Assembly: GCA_003132645.1 (NCBI GenBank)
Contig: PKYM01000074.1
Location: 1 to 8,494, forward strand
Length of the DNA stretch: 8,494 nucleotides
Direction: 5' to 3'
DNA from: Actinomycetota bacterium
Lineage (GTDB): Bacteria > Actinomycetota > Thermoleophilia > UBA2241
Below the pieces are notes generated by a model, which was not told the DNA's origin, did not search any database, and saw only the letters and a list, made by a program, of their open reading frames with translations. The translations under genes and the position numbers were made by a program. Shown here in pieces: positions 1-6,323 of the stretch (position 1 is the stretch's first letter; every line of letters begins with the position of its first letter).

Positions 1-1074
1 CACGGCCTGCGGCCCTACATCGACTTTCCGGTCGAATACCCGCCGCTGGCCATACCGCTGTTCATCCTGCCCGGGCACAGCGGCAACGTGGTCGCTTACA
101 GCGACTGGTTCAACGTCGAGATGTTCGTGGCCTGTGTGGCGGCGGCGGCGGCGGTCGCCGCCGCCGCCGCCCGCCTCTGGCTCACCGGCCGCAGAGCCTG
201 CCTCGCCGCCGTGGCCTTCGCGGCTTGCGTGCTGGCCAGCGGCGCCATCATCGGCAATCGCTACGACGCCGCCGTCGCCCTGGTGCTGGCTGTGTTCCTG
301 TTGCTGCTCGCCTACGAGCTGTGGACGCCGGCGGCGCTCGTGCTGGGCATAGGCTTCGCCCTCAAGCTGACGCCCGCCATCCTGTTGCCGCTGGTCTTCG
401 TGCTGGCCGTGCGCTGGCGGACGATCGGCTGGAGCCTGATCTATTTCGCGGTGGCCGCCGTGCTGCCGTTCGTGCCCTTCATGGTCCACGGCATCAAGGG
501 GCTCGAGTACCCCTTCACCTACCAGCTCCACCGGCCGCTCCAGGTCGAGAGCGTGCTGGCCGCGCCCCTGCTGGCGGGGCACTTCCTCAACCTGGTCTGG
601 GTCGAGATCGGCACCGCTTACGGCTCGCAGTTCATCGCCGCGACCGGCGCTCAGACCCTGGCGCGCGTCTCGGGCTTTCTCGAGCTCGCGGCCCTCGCTC
701 TCACCTACTGTCTCATCTGGCGGCGGCGCGCGACCCTGCGCGCGACGCCCCGCCTCGTACCGCTCGCCGTGCTCGCCTTGATCCTCGCCTTCATGACCTT
801 CGGCAAGGTCCTCTCGCCCCAGTACTTCATCTGGACCCTGCCGGCCATCGCCCTGGTGATCCCCGAGCGTCGCGCCCTGGGCCTGCTGCTGATCGGCGCG
901 CTTCTGCTCACGCAGATCGAGTTCCCCGCCAACTACTGGTCGTTCATCGACTTGGACAGGAGCGCCGTGTTCGTCGTGATCGAGCGCGACGCCCTGCTGG
1001 CCCTTGCCTTCGCGGTCTCGTTGTGGCACCTCTGGCGCCTGCCCGACGTCGAACAGGCGTCCGGCGAAGACTAA
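1..1074 (+). CDS. GT-C/GT87-like membrane glycosyltransferase, 5'-truncated
   Basis: The reading frame is open from the first base, so the start lies outside the window; 357 residues are visible, ending at TAA. The protein is polytopic, with long hydrophobic segments throughout. It resembles the DUF2029/GT87 polyprenol-phosphate-dependent (manno)syltransferases, which add sugars to envelope glycolipids or glycans on the outer face of the membrane. Visible family-like blocks are VEYPPL at residues 11-16, NRYDAA (about 83-88) with the hydrophobic helix after it, ALKLTPAILLPL, and KVLSPQYFIWTLP near the C-terminus. The catalytic Asp usually found in the first GT-C loop would lie upstream and is not visible. 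Residues about 47-57 form a poly-Ala stretch within a membrane helix, encoded by a long GC inverted repeat. An ATG at 88 is internal, because the conserved EYPP block precedes it. The gene is convergent with the glycoside hydrolase. The family call is fairly sure; the sugar specificity is unknown. Confidence 0.8.
   Translation, partial: HGLRPYIDFPVEYPPLAIPLFILPGHSGNVVAYSDWFNVEMFVACVAAAAAVAAAAARLWLTGRRACLAAVAFAACVLASGAIIGNRYDAAVALVLAVFLLLLAYELWTPAALVLGIGFALKLTPAILLPLVFVLAVRWRTIGWSLIYFAVAAVLPFVPFMVHGIKGLEYPFTYQLHRPLQVESVLAAPLLAGHFLNLVWVEIGTAYGSQFIAATGAQTLARVSGFLELAALALTYCLIWRRRATLRATPRLVPLAVLALILAFMTFGKVLSPQYFIWTLPAIALVIPERRALGLLLIGALLLTQIEFPANYWSFIDLDRSAVFVVIERDALLALAFAVSLWHLWRLPDVEQASGED
138..171. 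repeat. 15-bp perfect GC inverted repeat inside the glycosyltransferase gene
   Basis: Bases 138-152 are perfectly complementary to 157-171, around a 4-base loop (GGTC). The repeat arises from runs of GCG then GCC codons that encode five Ala, Val, five Ala. Every stem pair is G-C. It may simply be a by-product of alanine codon use at high GC, but the switch from GCG to GCC at the centre makes the symmetry exact. Confidence 0.7.
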
Positions 1075-1111
1075 CGGCCGGTAGCCCACGCGCCCCACTG
1101 CCGCGGGCGCA

Positions 1112-1213
1112 ACGACGCGCGTCGTAACAAGAAGAGGACCCTCTCTTCCGCGGGTTGCGGCCTGGGTACCGGCAACCGGCAGGGAGAGGGTCCTCGCCTG
1201 CTGACGACGTCGT
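1112..1213. repeat. Nested palindromes in the convergent intergenic region
   Basis: This 184-bp gap (1075-1258) contains no gene that I can support. It holds a 14-bp perfect palindrome at 1112-1125 (ACGACGC/GCGTCGT), the 12-bp stem at 1134-1145/1184-1195, an inner GGTTGC/GCAACC stem (1153-1158/1172-1177), and a 10-bp palindrome ACGACGTCGT at 1204-1213. The outer palindromes share arms: GTCGT at 1121-1125 could also pair with ACGAC at 1204-1208, which would enclose the whole hairpin. A compound bidirectional terminator is the simplest reading. Confidence 0.5.
1134..1195. terminator. Probable terminator between convergent genes
   Basis: GAGGACCCTCTC at 1134-1145 is an exact inverted repeat of GAGAGGGTCCTC at 1184-1195, and a second stem lies inside it. 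It is 60 bp after the glycosyltransferase stop and 64 bp after the hydrolase stop on the other strand, so it could serve both. Read on the minus strand, the stem is followed by a moderately T-rich TTCTTGTT. On the plus strand no T-run follows, so termination in that direction may be weak or Rho-assisted. Confidence 0.5.
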
Positions 1214-1258
1214 TTGAGCGGCACGGCCGGCGCGCGGCTGCCGCCCGGGGTCTCTACC

Positions 1259-2647
1259 TCACTTCGCGGAGAGCACCGGGCTACGGACCACACCGATCCA
1301 GGCGACCTTGAAGAAGGTCGTGCCCGACACCTTGACGGTCACGTGATAGGAGCCGTTCGCCCCGGTCGTCAGGTTTCGCGCGACATGCCACGCGTGGCCC
1401 GGCGTCCGCTGGTAGAGGACGAGAGCCCTGCCGCGCAGCCCACCCATGCTCTCGGACGTTAGTTGGCCCGACAGGCGCACGGACGCACCGCGCGCAGCCG
1501 CCGTGAGCGTGAGCTTGTTGCCGCCAGAGAACGCATACCATGAGCGCTTGAAGGCGCCCGGAACGGTCACAAGCCCTGAGTACACGCCGGTAATGCCGAC
1601 CGGGGTAGGGACGCCGCCCAAGTCGTGGTACGGAAACCAGATGAGCGCCTTTACCTGCGGAAAGCGCGCCGCGTACCTGTACGCCCGCGTCAGGTAGGCA
1701 GCCTGTGTGGTCTGATTGACATAGATCCCGAAGATGGCGCTGTACGTCGTGTAATAACCATACTCGGTGAGATAGAAGGGCTTACCCGGGAAGATCTTCA
1801 GCAGCGTGGCGATATTGCCCAGCGAGACGGTGTGGGCGAGGTCGCGCGGCTGGGCCTCGGGGGCGATGTTCCTCGTGCCTCCGACAGCGTAGGGATGGTG
1901 CGAGTAGGCATCGAAGACCGATGGCTTGACCATGCTCTTGAGCAGCCTGGCGAACCGCTGTGGACTCGTCTGCAGGTCGGTGTTGCGACCGCCGGGGGCG
2001 GTCGCGCCGGCGATGACGAGAGCACTTGAATCGCCGGCACGCACGCCCTTGGAGAATGCGGTCAGCATGGCAGCGTAGCGGCGGACGGCGAACGCGGCGT
2101 CGGACGACGTGCGTTGCGGGTAGAGCGACGGCCACAGATTCGGCTCGTTGCGGCACTCGTAGCCGGTCACGTCGACGCCGAACGTGCTCGCCAGCTTGGT
2201 CGCAAACGCCTGAAAGTCGCCGAGGCGCTTCGTGGCCGGGGGGTAGAAGCTATGGTAGACGCCCCGTTTGAAGCCCTGCGGAGCGTAGTGCCAAAGCGTC
2301 CGATCGGACGCCCAGCGCGGTGTGTCGTACAGGGTGACGATGACCTTCAGCCCGTCGCTCGCGGCGGCATGGATGGTCTTCGCGAGCTGGTTCAGATAGG
2401 TCTGATCATACTCGCCCCGCTGCGGCTCGAGCCTGGTCCACCGCACGTCGAAGCGCAGCAGCTGCGCGTGCAGCTTGGTGGTCAGAAAGTCGACCCTGGC
2501 GGTCGTGTTCGTCGCTCCCTTTCTGGCCAGGCTCCCATCTGCGGTCCCCTTGAGGACGGTCTGCGCCCGAGCCGACGTCGCCATCCCCAGCAAGACGGTC
2601 GAGATGCAAAGAAACGTGATCACGAACATGAGTTTCTGGCGCGGCAT
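1259..2647 (-). CDS. Secreted clan GH-A (GH39/GH5-like) glycoside hydrolase
   Basis: 462 residues. The ATG at 2647 is preferred over the longer upstream open frame because it follows GGGGGG (2652-2657) and begins a classical signal peptide: MPRQK, a hydrophobic core at about 7-22, and an ATSARA site before Gln29. The mature protein is therefore probably exported. Residues about 30-370 look like a (beta/alpha)8 barrel of clan GH-A. RNEPN (166-170) supplies the likely acid/base Glu168, and LTEYGYY supplies the likely nucleophile Glu295. LRFDVRW, VIVTLYDTPRWA, YSHHPY and LIWFPYHD match typical strand ends. Residues about 378-455 resemble the Ig/CNA-like beta-sandwich often found at the C-terminus of actinobacterial extracellular proteins (RLSGQL, VLYQR, GSYHVTV). 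It probably cleaves a glycan, possibly an exopolysaccharide as PslG-type GH39 enzymes do, but the substrate cannot be read from sequence. It is separated from the ABC gene by 170 bp and appears to have its own promoter, so it may not belong to the peptide cluster. Confidence 0.82.
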   Translation of the reverse strand: MPRQKLMFVITFLCISTVLLGMATSARAQTVLKGTADGSLARKGATNTTARVDFLTTKLHAQLLRFDVRWTRLEPQRGEYDQTYLNQLAKTIHAAASDGLKVIVTLYDTPRWASDRTLWHYAPQGFKRGVYHSFYPPATKRLGDFQAFATKLASTFGVDVTGYECRNEPNLWPSLYPQRTSSDAAFAVRRYAAMLTAFSKGVRAGDSSALVIAGATAPGGRNTDLQTSPQRFARLLKSMVKPSVFDAYSHHPYAVGGTRNIAPEAQPRDLAHTVSLGNIATLLKIFPGKPFYLTEYGYYTTYSAIFGIYVNQTTQAAYLTRAYRYAARFPQVKALIWFPYHDLGGVPTPVGITGVYSGLVTVPGAFKRSWYAFSGGNKLTLTAAARGASVRLSGQLTSESMGGLRGRALVLYQRTPGHAWHVARNLTTGANGSYHVTVKVSGTTFFKVAWIGVVRSPVLSAK

Positions 2648-2672
2648 GCTACCCCCCAAGTCTGACCCGGGC

Positions 2673-2678
2673 AGTATA
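2673..2678 (-). promoter_or_regulatory. Candidate -10 element for the glycoside hydrolase
   Basis: On the minus strand TATACT lies 25 bp upstream of the ATG at 2647, the correct place for a short leader that includes the G-rich ribosome binding site. I see no good -35 hexamer at 17-18 bp, so this is only a candidate. The rest of the 2648-2817 gap holds a GGCGCG/CGCGCC hairpin (2723-2737, no T-run) and the tandem repeats, and no gene. Confidence 0.35.
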
Positions 2679-2760
2679 CGGTCGCTTTCACGGCGCGAGG
2701 CAGGGAAAGTGTTGCCAGTTCTGGCGCGGCTCGCGCCGAGCGTCTGAGGCGGCCTTGGCC

Positions 2761-2827
2761 CTTCGGGCGGACTCGGGCCTTCGGGCGGACTGGGGCTTTT
2801 CAGGCGGACTGGGGCTTTCAGGTGGCT
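2761..2827. repeat. Degenerate 18-19-bp tandem repeat at the ABC gene 3' end
   Basis: The core GGCGGACT occurs at 2766-2773, 2784-2791 and 2803-2810, with a degenerate fourth copy (GGTGGCT) at 2821-2827. The period is 18, 19 and 18 bp, and the unit is roughly CTTCGGGCGGACTGGGGC. The last copy crosses the stop codon of the ABC transporter (TGA, 2818-2820). GCCC/GGGC mini-stems lie within the units. This looks like local duplication of the gene end, or a short intergenic repeat. Confidence 0.7.
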
Positions 2828-4701
2828 TTGGTCTGGTAGGCGCGGGCCTGCACCTCGTACATGCGCCGATACACGCCGTCGAGCTCCATCAGCTCGGCGT
2901 GCGTGCCGCTCTCGGCGACGCTGCCCTTGTCGAGAATGTAGATCCGGTCGGCGCGGTACACCGTCGAGAAACGATGGCTGATGAGGATGACGGCCCTGCT
3001 GCGCGCCATCTCGCGGATACGCTCGAACACCGCCAACTCCGCGACGGGGTCGAGCGCGCTGGTCGGTTCGTCGAGCACCAGGATGCCGGCATCGCGGTAG
3101 AAGGCGCGCGCCAGAGCCACCTTCTGCCACTCGCCGATGGAGAGCTCCTCGCCGTCGGCGAACCATTTGCCGAGCGGGGTGTCGTAGCCGTTGGCCAAGC
3201 CGTTGATGACCTCGTCCGCTCCCGCCTGTCGCGCGGCCTCGATGACGGCGGCGTCGTCGGACGGCTGGGCGATGTTCCCGATCCAGATGTTCTGGCGCAC
3301 CGAGAGCTGGTACTGGGCGTAGTCCTGGAAGATCACGCTGATCTCGCGGCGCAACTCATTGATCGAGAGCTCGCGCAGGTCCGTGCCGTCGATCGTGATG
3401 CTCCCGGTCTGGGGGCTGTAGAGGCGGCAGAGGAGCTTGACGAGCGTCGTCTTGCCCGAGCCGTTGGTGCCCACGAGCGCCACCACTTCGCCCGGCTTGA
3501 CCTGCAGCGAGACCCGGTCGATCGCCGTACGCTCCGTCTCGGGATACTGGAACGAGACGTCGTCGAACACGATTCCCTCGGTGATGGGCCTGGGCATGGG
3601 CATTGGGTGTGCGGGCTCCTCGATGGTGCGCTCGAGCGCCAGGAACTCGTGGAAGTAGGTCATGAACAGGTTGTCCTCGTAGAGAGCCGCGAACCCCGTG
3701 AGGACCTGCTGGAGCGCCGACAGGCTCGTCTGGAAGGCCTGGTAATAGACGACCATGGTGCCCACCTTCATCGCACCATAGATGGTCTTTTTGGCGATGT
3801 AGGCGAACGTGCCGAACACCGCCAGCGTCGCGATCGCGGCGCTCACGAGATCGGCGAGGGAGCGTCTAGCGGTGATGCTGAGCCGCTCGCGACGGAGCGT
3901 CTTGCGCAGCCCCCGAAACCAGTCCCTGAAGTAGGTGCCGAGGTCGAACACCCTGATCTCCTTGGCGTGCGAGCTGTCTGTGAGCAGCCAGTGCAGGTAC
4001 GACGACTTCCGGTCGGCCGGAGTGGCACTGCGCTGCCACCGGTAGAGCTTGCCCGAGAAGGTCAGGCGGACGATGGCGCTGGGCAGGGCCGCCACCAGCA
4101 CGATGAGCCCGACGACCCAGCTCAACCGGAGCAGCAGCAGCACCATTGTCGCCACCGTGACAAGACCCTGACCCACCTGCATGAGGTCCTGGATGATGCT
4201 CATGGGCCGGTAGGGCGCCTCCTGCTGGGCGCGCTGCAGCAGGTCGTAGTATTTAGAGTCCTCGTAGTATTGCAGGTCGACCTCGATCGACTTGCTGTGG
4301 ACCAGATCGGAGACGTGGTCGGTGACGACCTGCGTCTGGGCCTCGGTGACCAGCATCGCCACGGAGCGAGCCACCGCGGTGACCAGACCGACGACGGCCG
4401 CGAGGACGATGAGGAAGGCGACGTGACGGAACGCAGCGGCCTCGGCGGCGGCACCGAGCGGCTTCTTCACGGCAGCGGTGGCGGTCACCTGCACGAAGTT
4501 GACGATCAGACCCAGCAGCAAGATGCCCAGCAAGGGCAGCAGACCCTGGACGACGGCCAGCACGACGTTGACGATCGTCCAGACGGGGGAGACGTTCCAG
4601 ACGAGACGCAAGGTCGGCCCAAAGCGCAGAGCGCCTTTGACGCTGAACCGGGTCTCAGCTTCGGCGTCGCCCGGACGGGTCTCGGCTTCGGCGTCGCTCA
4701 C
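2818..4701 (-). CDS. ABC exporter (fused membrane and ATPase domains) of the peptide cluster
   Basis: 627 residues from a GTG at 4701, which overlaps the upstream stop in GTGA (translational coupling); a GGGGAGG ribosome site precedes it. Residues about 35-350 form the membrane domain, with hydrophobic helices near 40-70, 93-118, 180-212 and 285-325. Residues about 377-615 form the nucleotide-binding domain: Walker A GTNGSGKT (411-418), Q-loop Gln459, signature LSIGEWQ (520-526), Walker B ILVLDE (540-545) with catalytic Glu545, and H-loop His576. The signature resembles the LSGGxWQ form seen in lantibiotic-type half exporters such as NisT. It would act as a homodimer in the inner membrane. 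There is no N-terminal C39 peptidase domain, so it is unlikely to remove a leader itself. Given its neighbours, it most likely exports the modified peptide, although a lipid or drug substrate cannot be excluded. The N-terminus carries a duplicated DAEAETR segment. Confidence 0.9.
   Translation of the reverse strand: MSDAEAETRPGDAEAETRFSVKGALRFGPTLRLVWNVSPVWTIVNVVLAVVQGLLPLLGILLLGLIVNFVQVTATAAVKKPLGAAAEAAAFRHVAFLIVLAAVVGLVTAVARSVAMLVTEAQTQVVTDHVSDLVHSKSIEVDLQYYEDSKYYDLLQRAQQEAPYRPMSIIQDLMQVGQGLVTVATMVLLLLRLSWVVGLIVLVAALPSAIVRLTFSGKLYRWQRSATPADRKSSYLHWLLTDSSHAKEIRVFDLGTYFRDWFRGLRKTLRRERLSITARRSLADLVSAAIATLAVFGTFAYIAKKTIYGAMKVGTMVVYYQAFQTSLSALQQVLTGFAALYEDNLFMTYFHEFLALERTIEEPAHPMPMPRPITEGIVFDDVSFQYPETERTAIDRVSLQVKPGEVVALVGTNGSGKTTLVKLLCRLYSPQTGSITIDGTDLRELSINELRREISVIFQDYAQYQLSVRQNIWIGNIAQPSDDAAVIEAARQAGADEVINGLANGYDTPLGKWFADGEELSIGEWQKVALARAFYRDAGILVLDEPTSALDPVAELAVFERIREMARSRAVILISHRFSTVYRADRIYILDKGSVAESGTHAELMELDGVYRRMYEVQARAYQTKAT
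4649..4697 (-). repeat. 27-bp-period direct repeat at the ABC transporter N-terminus
   Basis: A 22-bp unit at 4649-4670 recurs at 4676-4697 with one mismatch. The 27-bp period is nine codons, so the reading frame is kept and DAEAETR appears twice (residues 3-9 and 12-18). It abuts the GTG start. It is probably a recent in-frame duplication of a disordered acidic tail. Confidence 0.8.
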
Positions 4702-5909
4702 TCTGAGCCTCCCCGCCCGAAGCGCCCCAGCGCCAGACGCAACGGCCTGGAAAGATAGTACAGCCGCGGCAGATGCCGGGGAATGCGACCGGATTCCCAG
4801 TCCCATGTCCCGGGCGTAAACACCCGCGCGACGAAGTGCGCGGCCATGAGGGCTGGCTTGTCGAGCGCCAGCGACTCCCAGACGATGCCGCCCAGTCCGT
4901 CCTTGGGCGATGTCTGCAGGCCCTCGGCGAACATCGCCGCGCGCGCTCGGCCCGCCAGGCGCGCCGCCAACGTATCGCGAGCGAGACGAGAGTCGATGTC
5001 GGCAGGCAGGGCGCAGCCGGTCACGTCGCGCATCAGAAGACAGCCGATGGTGCAGCGGCGCAAGCACCCGAGTCCGGCGGCGCGCTCGAGCAGAGGCATC
5101 CAGTCGGACTCCGCCGCCGCGCTGCCCCAGGCGCCCAGGGCGGCCACGAGCTCCAGCTGGTCCCAGCGGTGGCTGTGGGCCCCGTGGACGCACATGACGA
5201 CGAACAGGTCCTCGCGCGACAGCGTGAGCACGTCGCGACCCAGGAAGGTCGTCATGCGGGCGCAGGCCATGAGGTCGGCGACCGGCAGCGAGGCGTGCGC
5301 GAATCGCGGACCCAGCCGCCAGTGGAGGTCGAGGACGAGCTCGCGGTCGGGGTTCTTGAAGGCTACCTCGCATTCCGAGGCCAGCAGGCGGTCGATCTCG
5401 ATGCCGACGCCGGTGATCTGCTGGAACCCCGCGGCAAGCAGAACGTCGCGGGCAGTCGTCACGTCGCGTGGCCGGATGGCGATGTCGAGATCAACGGAAT
5501 GGCGCAGCCCCACGTCGCCGTACAGCGCCTCAGCCATGACCGGACCCTTTACCGGAAACGCCTCGAGCCCTTCGCGGTAGAGCAGCTCGAGAAGTCCCAG
5601 CAGTTGCACGCTCATGCGCAGGCTGCGGCGCTCATTCGCGGTCGTCAGCGCGCGAAGGGCCTCGAGCTGCTCGGCAGGAATGGCGGTCGAGGCGGACTCG
5701 ACTGCCCGCTTGTACAGAAGCCCAGCCACACCGTGGTGAAGGGCTGCCTTTCGCAGCCCCTCCCAGTCACCGACCGCCGGCAGCGTCTGCCCCAGCACGG
5801 CCAACGCTTGGCGCTGATCGGCGAGTGCGCAGGCAAGAAGGACCGCCTGCTCGGGTGAGATCGCCTTGGAATGCCCGCCCCAGGGCGACGAGGCCAAACG
5901 TCTCCTCAT
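4698..5909 (-). CDS. Nucleotidyltransferase family protein (NTP_transf_5-like)
   Basis: 403 residues from the ATG at 5909; a GTG at 5960 would add 17 residues, and a TTG at about 5897 follows GAGGAG. None has a strong ribosome site, so the start is uncertain. The core resembles the pol-beta-like 'uncharacterised nucleotidyltransferase' family: VKGPVMAEALYGD (120-132), then R-x-S-x-DLD with the metal-binding pair Asp140/Asp142, then LDLHWRLGPRF (193-203) with Asp194. Helical flanks lie on both sides. Such proteins recur in RiPP and lasso-peptide clusters beside PqqD-like and HprK-like genes, where their reaction is largely unproven; transfer of a nucleotide to a peptide, kinase product or small molecule is the usual guess. 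It is cytoplasmic. It overlaps the ABC gene by 4 bp and sits downstream of the terminator that follows the precursor gene, so it probably depends on read-through or a promoter I cannot see. Confidence 0.82.
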   Translation of the reverse strand: MRRRLASSPWGGHSKAISPEQAVLLACALADQRQALAVLGQTLPAVGDWEGLRKAALHHGVAGLLYKRAVESASTAIPAEQLEALRALTTANERRSLRMSVQLLGLLELLYREGLEAFPVKGPVMAEALYGDVGLRHSVDLDIAIRPRDVTTARDVLLAAGFQQITGVGIEIDRLLASECEVAFKNPDRELVLDLHWRLGPRFAHASLPVADLMACARMTTFLGRDVLTLSREDLFVVMCVHGAHSHRWDQLELVAALGAWGSAAAESDWMPLLERAAGLGCLRRCTIGCLLMRDVTGCALPADIDSRLARDTLAARLAGRARAAMFAEGLQTSPKDGLGGIVWESLALDKPALMAAHFVARVFTPGTWDWESGRIPRHLPRLYYLSRPLRLALGRFGRGGSE

Positions 5910-5981
5910 GGCTTCGTGGCCGAAATGAAAGCACCGCGGCCACAACGAAACCGCAGACACCGCGCCATGAATCTGGACACG

Positions 5982-6004
5982 CCAAAACCCCCGATCACGG
6001 GGGT
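5982..6004 (-). terminator. Intrinsic terminator downstream of the precursor gene
   Basis: Read on the minus strand: a perfect 7-bp stem ACCCCCG / CGGGGGT (6004-5998 with 5993-5987), tetraloop TGAT, then TTTT (5987-5984). This is the best intrinsic terminator in the window. It lies 57 bp past the precursor stop and just before the nucleotidyltransferase. No gene is seen between 5910 and 6060. Confidence 0.75.
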
Positions 6005-6039
6005 CGGCGCTTTTCTAGACTGTGCCTTGAATGCCCAGC

Positions 6040-6055
6040 AAACCCCCGAGGGGGC
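6040..6055 (-). terminator. Short GC hairpin just after the precursor stop
   Basis: On the minus strand CCCC-CTCG-GGGG (6054-6043) is followed by TTTGC, starting only 6 bp after the TGA of the precursor gene. It could be a weak first terminator or a stem that protects the 3' end of a short precursor mRNA. It forms a tandem with the stronger hairpin at 5987-6004. Confidence 0.5.
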
Positions 6056-6060
6056 GAAGA

Positions 6061-6234
6061 TCAGCTCTTGGCCATTCCCGAGCTGTGGCAGAGCGTGCCG
6101 TGCTTCTTGTACGTGCAGTCCTTGTGACCGTTGGCGCCGCGGAAGCTCTTGCAGCCGCACAGGACGCTCTCTTCGGGCGCGCTGCGGCCCAGAACGATCA
6201 ACTCGGGCTTTGACCAAGCTTGTGACGAATCCAT
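6061..6234 (-). CDS. RiPP precursor peptide, 57 aa, four Cys
   Basis: The ATG at 6234 follows a strong ribosome site, GGAGGGGG at 6247-6240, spaced 5 nt. Residues 1-25 look like a leader: MDSSQAWSKP, then ELIVLGRS, then PEESVL. This segment is slightly acidic and has an amphipathic strand of the kind bound by PqqD-type recognition domains. From Cys26 on is the likely core: CGC-K-S-F-R-G, HKDC, TYKKHG, TLC, ending AKS. Cysteines are at 26, 28, 40 and 49, spaced CxC-x11-C-x8-C; the segment is strongly basic (six Lys/Arg against one Asp) and ends in Ser57. The gene lies 89 bp after the radical SAM gene and is followed by two hairpins, the usual layout for a highly expressed precursor. I recall similar KPxLxxLxR-PEExVL leaders on short Cys-containing peptides beside radical SAM genes, but cannot confirm a named family here. 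The leader/core boundary is inferred. Alternative: a small Cys-rich metal-binding protein, less likely in this setting. Confidence 0.85.
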   Translation of the reverse strand: MDSSQAWSKPELIVLGRSAPEESVLCGCKSFRGANGHKDCTYKKHGTLCHSSGMAKS

Positions 6235-6239
6235 GGGAA

Positions 6240-6247
6240 CCCCCTCC
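6240..6247 (-). promoter_or_regulatory. Strong ribosome binding site of the precursor gene
   Basis: GGAGGGGG on the minus strand, 5 nt (TTCCC) before the ATG at 6234. It is the strongest ribosome site in the cluster; the other genes rely mainly on stop-start overlaps. This supports both the reality of the short gene and a high demand for its product. Confidence 0.75.
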
Positions 6248-6323
6248 TACGGCTTTGCTAGGAACCATATTCCCGCATTCGAGCAACCTTGTCCAGCATA
6301 TTGGCGTTGGTTGCCAGAACGGA

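Noticed and set aside
225..1127. Plus-strand frame of 300 codons inside the glycosyltransferase
   Set aside because: Arg/Ala/Pro-rich out-of-frame shadow of a clear membrane protein.
2648..3166. N-terminal extension of the hydrolase frame upstream of 2647
   Set aside because: It would run through the repeat region and into the ABC ATPase domain in the wrong frame; the signal peptide and ribosome site fix the start at 2647.
2755..4758. A 667-codon open frame on the plus strand, antisense to the ABC transporter
   Set aside because: Its translation is rich in Asp, Glu, Arg, Gly and His with no domain, and it mirrors a strongly supported ABC transporter; such shadows are common at this GC content.
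6264..6295. Possible promoter before the precursor gene: TGGACA (6295-6290) with TATGGT (6269-6264) or GAATAT (6272-6267)
   Set aside because: The spacer is 20 bp for the better -10 and 17 bp only with a poor -10; the 89-bp gap could equally be read through from the radical SAM gene.
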